NCBI GenBank assembly: GCA_012269555.1
Contig: JAAXKA010000230.1
Span: forward strand, 1 to 38,149
Source of the DNA: Alphaproteobacteria bacterium
GTDB taxonomy: Bacteria; Pseudomonadota; Alphaproteobacteria; Puniceispirillales; Puniceispirillaceae
Length of the DNA stretch: 38,149 nt
Reading direction: 5' to 3'
The notes under the pieces are model-generated. The model saw nothing but the letters and a program-made list of their open reading frames with translations, searched no databases and was not told the DNA's origin. This document shows, in pieces, positions 33,665 through 38,149 of the stretch (position 1 is its first letter; each line of letters begins with the position of its first letter). The position numbers and the translations under genes are program-made.

Positions 33665-34713
33665 TACTGAACCTCACTTAACTTTACTTGACCAAGGTTG
33701 GTTCTGGGAAAAGCGAGCTCTCGCATTCTTGATATAACATTCACATCAATTTGTGCCCATATATCAAGTAAATCAATCATAACCCAATTTTCCCGAATTT
33801 TATTTTTTTCTAATCTCCAGAAATCAAGTGAACGAAGAGTAATTTTATGGTTTGCAGGCGCTATACCTAACCAGCCATCTCCAGTAAGTGTTTGTGACAT
33901 ATTCGGCCAACCTGTCACTGCCACATAGTTTTCCTCCGAAAAAAAGTGATGTGTTGTCTCTTCTGGATATTGGCCTCTATCTGGCATTGCCCTTAAAAAC
34001 GGGATTTGGTGAAACTTTCGAAAACCTAAAACACCCCTACTACTCCCAATGCCGGAGGGCCCATACCAATTAAATTTTGGGTGCCAGAATTTTTCAAGTT
34101 CCATAATCTTTTCATCCCCATATTTGGGATGCTTGCTCATAGCTGAGAGCATTTCTAATACAATTAATTTATTTTCCTCTCCTTCCTGCTCATTTGATTC
34201 ATTACACTTTATGCCATCCTGAGTGGCAGGTGAGGGCACAAGCCATTCACGCCCTAGGGAAGGCCCCATTGGCCAGACATTAGCCTGCATCATCAAGCTA
34301 GGGATATCCCAAATAGCTTGAATTTCAGAAACTTTTCCATCGGTGCATTTATAAAATTCGTGAAATCTAATATGGGCTAGGTGGCCAGTTGGTGGTATAG
34401 TTAAAAATGGGTTTACAAACGTACCTAAAAAATATCCTGCATTTCCTATCCAATATTCTCCATGAGCATCTTTGCCAGAAATACGTATTGTTTCTCGTCT
34501 CTCAAAATCTGGAAAGGAATTAAAAAGGGGTGCGTAGATTCTTTCATAAATAAGAGACGCTTCCAAATCTCCTATGGGATGAAAATAATGGCAAAAAGCT
34601 GAAGGATGAATTATTTCAGATAATAATTTTTGTGTTTTTCTTGGCTCAAAATTATAAAGTGCGGAAAAGAGAGGCACCGTTATTTTTTCCGAAGAAGAAT
34701 TATTTATTGACAT
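33664..34713 (-). CDS. Tandem SnoaL-like (ester cyclase-type) protein
   Basis: A 349-residue protein with two SnoaL-like halves. The N-terminal half contains IHPSAFCHYFHPIGD, FPDFERRETIRISGKDAHGEYW and HIRFHEFYKCTDGKVSEIQAIWDIPSLMMQANVWP. The C-terminal half contains FWHPKFNWYGPSGIGSSRGVLGFRKFHQIPFLRAMPD and LDFWRLEKNKIRENWVMIDLLDIWAQID. The latter closely parallels the DFWKVVDGKIIDNWVMVD segment of the neighbouring single-domain protein, so the two are paralogous. It overlaps that gene by 14 bases and LacI by one. An isomerase, cyclase or dehydratase acting on the imported compound is plausible, but there is no direct evidence. Confidence 0.8.
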   Translation of the reverse strand: MSINNSSSEKITVPLFSALYNFEPRKTQKLLSEIIHPSAFCHYFHPIGDLEASLIYERIYAPLFNSFPDFERRETIRISGKDAHGEYWIGNAGYFLGTFVNPFLTIPPTGHLAHIRFHEFYKCTDGKVSEIQAIWDIPSLMMQANVWPMGPSLGREWLVPSPATQDGIKCNESNEQEGEENKLIVLEMLSAMSKHPKYGDEKIMELEKFWHPKFNWYGPSGIGSSRGVLGFRKFHQIPFLRAMPDRGQYPEETTHHFFSEENYVAVTGWPNMSQTLTGDGWLGIAPANHKITLRSLDFWRLEKNKIRENWVMIDLLDIWAQIDVNVISRMRELAFPRTNLGQVKLSEVQ

Positions 34714-35248
34714 TTGGACTACTTTCTTTCGACGGGGGGCTTTTCACACCCTCATCAAATGCTTCCCATCCATGCCCTGAAAAACAATCGACGCCAAGCT
34801 GTGATAACACAGACGGATAATCAACCATCACCCAATTATCTATGATCTTTCCATCTACAACTTTCCAGAAATCCATATAACGAATTTCTACTTTCTTACC
34901 CGTAGGCTTGATGCCCATAAATTCACCACTATGGACTGCTTCTTGCCTACCAAAAGCTGCTGCCCATTCGCCCATATATAAGCGTGCTTCGTCGATACAT
35001 ACCTTATCTGAGAATGCTGCCTGAAAAGGCCTTTGCCAATTATTTTGGAATTCCTCCAACCCTTTTTTTGTTCCACACCCATAATTACCCATCCATCTAA
35101 AATTGGGTGCAAAGAATTGGCCTATATCGTCTATTCGGTGGTCATTTAGTCCATCAACCATAGCTTCTATAATTGAACGTGTTGCATCTGTTTTTGATAA
35201 ATCGGTATCACGACTTAAAAGAGCTTGTTCTGGTCTTTTACCTACCAT
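34700..35248 (-). CDS. SnoaL-like (ester cyclase-type) single-domain protein
   Basis: A 182-residue protein with one SnoaL domain. The motifs FFAPNFRWMGNYGCGTKKGLEEFQ, GIKPTGKKVEIRYMDFWK and DGKIIDNWVMVDYPSVLSQLGVD follow the family order. The length suits a single NTF2-like domain with short tails. It overlaps the ATPase gene by one base upstream and the tandem SnoaL gene by 14 bases downstream. Its close similarity to the second half of the adjacent protein suggests duplication within the operon, with the two perhaps forming a hetero-oligomer. Substrate unknown. Confidence 0.82.
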   Translation of the reverse strand: MVGKRPEQALLSRDTDLSKTDATRSIIEAMVDGLNDHRIDDIGQFFAPNFRWMGNYGCGTKKGLEEFQNNWQRPFQAAFSDKVCIDEARLYMGEWAAAFGRQEAVHSGEFMGIKPTGKKVEIRYMDFWKVVDGKIIDNWVMVDYPSVLSQLGVDCFSGHGWEAFDEGVKSPPSKESSPNVNK

Positions 35249-36321
35249 TAAGTTATCTCCTTAATAAGCATTCCAGTATTAGTATTAAAAAGATGGCAGG
35301 CACTATTAGCTATATTAATAGTAACAATGTCACCAATTTTTGCTGAGTAATCTTTGGCGGCCTTTACAGATATTAAAGTGCCCGATATTTGAAATGATAT
35401 CATGGTAGAATCGCCGAGCAATTCAATAGAATAGATAGCAGAAGAGAATTCATTGCTATTTTTAGGCTTTGTTTTCGTTGTCTGAATAATAGCATCTTCT
35501 GCTCTAAATCCCACTGTAACATCGCCATCATCTATCTTAAATCCGTCCAGACGTATTGACCCTGATTCAAATGTATTATTTTTAATTTTTCCTGGAATTA
35601 AATTCATAGCCGGGTTTCCAATAAATCCAGCAACAAATAAATTTTGAGGTTTATTGTAAATTTCGAAAGGAGTTCCAATTTGCTGGATGATGCCTTTATT
35701 TAAGACAACAACTCGGTCTGCTAATGTCATCGCCTCTATTTGGTCATGTGTTACATATAATGTTGTTACCTGCATCTCATGATGAAGATGTTTAATCTGT
35801 GCTCTTGTTGAAACCCTGAGTTTTGCGTCGAGATTTGAAAGAGGTTCATCCATTAAGAATACATTTGGTTCTCTGACAATTGCCCTCGCTAAAGCAACCC
35901 GTTGTCTCTGACCTCCAGAAAGTTCTGACGGTTTACGATGTAAATACTCGGTTAATTCTACCATTTCAGCTGCACGTTCTACACGTTTGGAGTGTGTATT
36001 AGGGTCAGTCTTTCTGATTTTTAGGGGAAATCTAATATTTTCAAAGACATTCATATTGGGGTATAAGCCATAAGATTGAAAGACCATCGCAACGTCTCTG
36101 TCTTTCGGTTCCATTTCATTCACTTTAATATCATTAATATAAATTTCTCCGGTAGTTTCTTGTTCAAGCCCTGCAATCATTCGCATTGTAGTGGTTTTAC
36201 CACACCCAGATGGTCCTAATAATACCAAGAATTCTTTATCGAAAATTTCGAGGTTAATGTTATCTACCGCAATAAATGAACCCCATTTTTTACTTAAGTT
36301 TTTAAGTGTGATACTCGCCAT
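35248..36321 (-). CDS. Sugar-type ABC transporter ATPase, MalK/UgpC type (second system)
   Basis: A 357-residue ATPase. It has Walker A GPSGCGKTT near 38-46, signature LSGGQRQRVALARAIV, Walker B VFLMDEPLSNLDAK, H-loop THDQIEAM and a C-terminal MalK-type OB/TOBE region after about 235 (IPGKIKNNTFESGSIRL, VTVGFRAEDA). It serves the permease pair encoded just upstream in transcription. It is eight bases after the MalG-type permease gene and overlaps the SnoaL gene by one base. The binding protein gene for this system is not in the window and is expected beyond the right edge. Confidence 0.9.
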   Translation of the reverse strand: MASITLKNLSKKWGSFIAVDNINLEIFDKEFLVLLGPSGCGKTTTMRMIAGLEQETTGEIYINDIKVNEMEPKDRDVAMVFQSYGLYPNMNVFENIRFPLKIRKTDPNTHSKRVERAAEMVELTEYLHRKPSELSGGQRQRVALARAIVREPNVFLMDEPLSNLDAKLRVSTRAQIKHLHHEMQVTTLYVTHDQIEAMTLADRVVVLNKGIIQQIGTPFEIYNKPQNLFVAGFIGNPAMNLIPGKIKNNTFESGSIRLDGFKIDDGDVTVGFRAEDAIIQTTKTKPKNSNEFSSAIYSIELLGDSTMISFQISGTLISVKAAKDYSAKIGDIVTINIANSACHLFNTNTGMLIKEIT

Positions 36322-36329
36322 GAATTAAT

Positions 36330-37199
36330 TTATCCTTTTACTGCACCAGCTGTTAAACCACTTACAATCTGACGTTGAAAAAACAAAACTAGCATAAATA
36401 ACGGAACTGTTGCGGAAACCACTGCTGCAACAGCAAACATAACGTTTCCTTGTTCTTGGGCAGATCCTAAAAATCCAGCTATTTTTGGGACCATCGTTTG
36501 GTTTGTTTCTGTTAGCAATAAAGCTGTTATTGCAAAATCGTTATAAGCTAAAAGAAAGCTAAATAGTCCAGTTGTTATAACCCCTGGCCACATAACTGGA
36601 ATAATTACATGTCTAAAAGCTTGAAATCTCGTGCAACCGTCAACCATCGCGCTCTCGTCAAGATCTTTTGGGATTGTTGAAAAAAATGAGTGAAGCATCC
36701 AGAGCGTGAAGGGTTGATTTATAGCAACTAGAACGACAATAGTTGTTGATAGATGACCCCATAAACCAAGTTCGAAAAATGGCAGAAGATAACCTGAAAC
36801 TAGCGTAATATGAGGCATCGCTCTAAATATAAGAGCTGCTATAAGTATCCAGAAAGCATATCTAAAACCAGACCTGGCTAAAGCATAGCCCCCTAGAGTG
36901 CCAAGCGTAAGAGAGATTGTTACTACGCTAACAGTCACAATCCCAGTATTTAAGGCAGCTCTCCAGAATTCTTCCTGAATCCAAGCTCCTTTGTATCCAT
37001 TTAAAGTAAATATCCCCCCAGTCTCGACTAGCGTTCGAACACCAAAAATAGCGTTACGCCAGTCTTGCTTTGAGAAAAAATCAGCCTCTACTTTGAAACT
37101 ACCCCAAAGTGTCCACAAAAAAGGAACAGAAGCGAGAATTAACCATATAATTATGAAAGATAAGCTTAATATATTTAGCCAGTTATTTTTTTTATTCAT
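36330..37199 (-). CDS. Sugar-type ABC transporter permease, MalG type (second system)
   Basis: A 289-residue permease with six helices. The periplasmic segment after helix 1 is DFFSKQDWRNAIFGVRTLVE, followed by GYALARSGFRYAFWILIAAL. The EAA loop is KDLDESAMVDGCTRFQAFRHVIIPVMWP, and the protein ends RQIVSGLTAGAVKG. This is typical of MalG-like carbohydrate permeases. It abuts the MalF-type gene with no spacer (TGA then ATG). The substrate is unknown, but the linked LacI regulator supports a carbohydrate or polyol-like compound. Confidence 0.88.
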   Translation of the reverse strand: MNKKNNWLNILSLSFIIIWLILASVPFLWTLWGSFKVEADFFSKQDWRNAIFGVRTLVETGGIFTLNGYKGAWIQEEFWRAALNTGIVTVSVVTISLTLGTLGGYALARSGFRYAFWILIAALIFRAMPHITLVSGYLLPFFELGLWGHLSTTIVVLVAINQPFTLWMLHSFFSTIPKDLDESAMVDGCTRFQAFRHVIIPVMWPGVITTGLFSFLLAYNDFAITALLLTETNQTMVPKIAGFLGSAQEQGNVMFAVAAVVSATVPLFMLVLFFQRQIVSGLTAGAVKG

Positions 37200-38149
37200 T
37201 CATCGTGCTCCAATTACCGGCTTATTTGCTTTCCAGGTCCTCACAATTACTGGTGTCATAAGTATACTGATGCCGATAATAGTAAGAATAGAAGTAGCAG
37301 CTGCAGAGCCAAACAGCATATCACCATCTCCACTTCTAAAATCATTATAAATTAGCCATGACAAAGAAGTCGCACTTGCCTGGGCGTTAAATCCTACAAT
37401 TGGCTCAAATACTCGAAAATTATCCATCAGTTGAATAAGCGAAATAAAAACAGCTAGAGGCATCAAGTGCGGTATAATGACATAACGTGTTTGTTCCCAT
37501 CTATTTGCACCATCGATCATCGCGCTTTCCAATGTATCTCGAGGAATTGTTTGTAAACCAGCGTAAAACACAACAAACGCAAAAGGAGCATGATGCCAAA
37601 CTCCATAAACAAAAAGCATCACCCAAGTAAGCGTAGGCGATGCTTTGAGGGATAGGTTTTGGTCATTAAAAATAATTTGTAATAAACTTCCAATTATTCC
37701 CTCTGCGTCTATCATCCAAAACAATACAAGAGAGCCTATAAGAGGTGTAATAATCATGGGTAATAAGCAGATAAAAATGGTTGGTCCTTTAAAAAAAGAG
37801 GGCAGTCTGTTAACTGCTAAAGCAATGAAAAAGCCAATAATTATTACTAGTGGTGTTACAATAAAGGTATACGAAAGTGTGAAACTCAGAGCTTTGTAAA
37901 ATGGAAGGTTAAATACTTCACCAAGGAAATCATTAAAATTTTGGGATTCTTTCCAAGCTTGGTTTAATTCACTGAAAGCAAGGTGGTTTCGATTTGTGTA
38001 AGTACCAAACCAGTTAAATCTGCCAAGTGGTTTTTCCTCTTTTAAAACTTTTGTAGCCTCAATATCAACTCTAGTTTCCTTTTTGCAACCAAATGGAGTG
38101 CAATTTTCAACTACTACAAGAACTTTTTCATGTTCAATGAAAAAAGATT
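37200..38149 (-). CDS. Sugar-type ABC transporter permease, MalF type, 5'-truncated by the window edge
   Basis: The reading frame is open from the stop at 37200-37202 through the right edge, so the gene starts beyond the window; an internal ATG at 37757 is not the real start. The visible part covers a periplasmic region (a CTPFGC cysteine pair, RVDIEATKVLKEEKPLGRFN), then ALSFTLTYTFIVTPLVIIIG and later helices. The EAA loop is RDTLESAMIDGANRWEQTRYVIIPHLMP near the middle of the downstream half, and RTWKANKPVIGAR is at the C terminus. This is a MalF-type permease with a longer first periplasmic loop than the GtsB-type protein. It partners the MalG-type permease and heads the visible part of the SnoaL operon. 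Confidence 0.85.
   Translation of the reverse strand, partial: SFFIEHEKVLVVVENCTPFGCKKETRVDIEATKVLKEEKPLGRFNWFGTYTNRNHLAFSELNQAWKESQNFNDFLGEVFNLPFYKALSFTLSYTFIVTPLVIIIGFFIALAVNRLPSFFKGPTIFICLLPMIITPLIGSLVLFWMIDAEGIIGSLLQIIFNDQNLSLKASPTLTWVMLFVYGVWHHAPFAFVVFYAGLQTIPRDTLESAMIDGANRWEQTRYVIIPHLMPLAVFISLIQLMDNFRVFEPIVGFNAQASATSLSWLIYNDFRSGDGDMLFGSAAATSILTIIGISILMTPVIVRTWKANKPVIGAR

Noticed and set aside
37200-37757. A complete 185-residue permease starting at 37757
   Set aside because: The same frame stays open to the window edge and encodes earlier transmembrane helices, so the ATG is internal and the gene is cut by the window.
1-38149. CRISPR arrays, tRNA or rRNA genes, insertion sequences, phage genes
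   Set aside because: No regularly spaced repeats, cloverleaf-like sequences, transposase motifs or phage structural genes were seen on reading both strands.

Overview
The window looks like a chromosomal segment from an AT-rich, Gram-negative, heterotrophic bacterium. The most likely source is a low-GC marine alphaproteobacterium. This rests on the low GC content, the very short intergenic gaps, the many binding-protein-dependent uptake systems (a dipeptide-type ABC, a GtsABCD-type sugar ABC, a TakP-like TRAP and a second sugar-type ABC), and the outer-membrane barrel with an RND protein. The lineage is inferred from gene content only. No rRNA, tRNA, CRISPR array, insertion sequence or phage gene was seen.

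Layout. (1) 1-323: the 3' end of an M29 aminopeptidase, then a spacer. (2) 323-9750: a peptide/ureido-compound island. A serine beta-lactamase-fold hydrolase, an M20-family carbamoylase/allantoate amidohydrolase and a DUF1028 protein lie on the minus strand. Divergent from them is a plus-strand dipeptide-type ABC operon (binding protein, permease, a permease-ATPase fusion, ATPase) that ends in a GntR/FadR-type regulator. The shared divergent promoter holds two abutting 16-bp palindromes. (3) 9799-16351: a GtsABCD/MalK-like sugar ABC operon on the minus strand, divergent from an OmpR/EnvZ-type two-component system, the arrangement known for glucose uptake control in Pseudomonas. (4) 16398-19866: a tight minus-strand run of glycosyltransferase, nucleosidase-like phosphorylase, SPL-type radical SAM enzyme and short-chain dehydrogenase. 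(5) 20030-20227: a small cysteine-containing protein. (6) 20464-23534: a TRAP transporter with a TakP-like binding protein. (7) 23629-28759: a thioredoxin-fold peroxiredoxin-like protein, divergent from an RND/MMPL protein fused to a LolA-like domain and followed by an outer-membrane barrel. (8) 28778-38149: one minus-strand operon of at least ten overlapping or abutting genes, with sugar-type ABC components, three SnoaL/NTF2-like proteins carrying about five such domains, a LacI regulator, a cupin protein, a MetE-like zinc methyltransferase and an RraA-like enzyme. It runs off the right edge.

The best candidates for undescribed biology are three. The first is the SnoaL/cupin/MetE-like/RraA catabolic operon with its own transporter and regulator. 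The second is the RND-LolA fusion with its barrel, a possible trans-envelope lipid or hydrophobic-molecule route. The third is the radical SAM-nucleosidase-SDR-glycosyltransferase operon. A recurrent regulatory theme is also visible: in all three complete binding-protein-dependent operons the binding-protein gene is followed by a perfect hairpin before the first permease gene, which would let the binding protein be made in excess.
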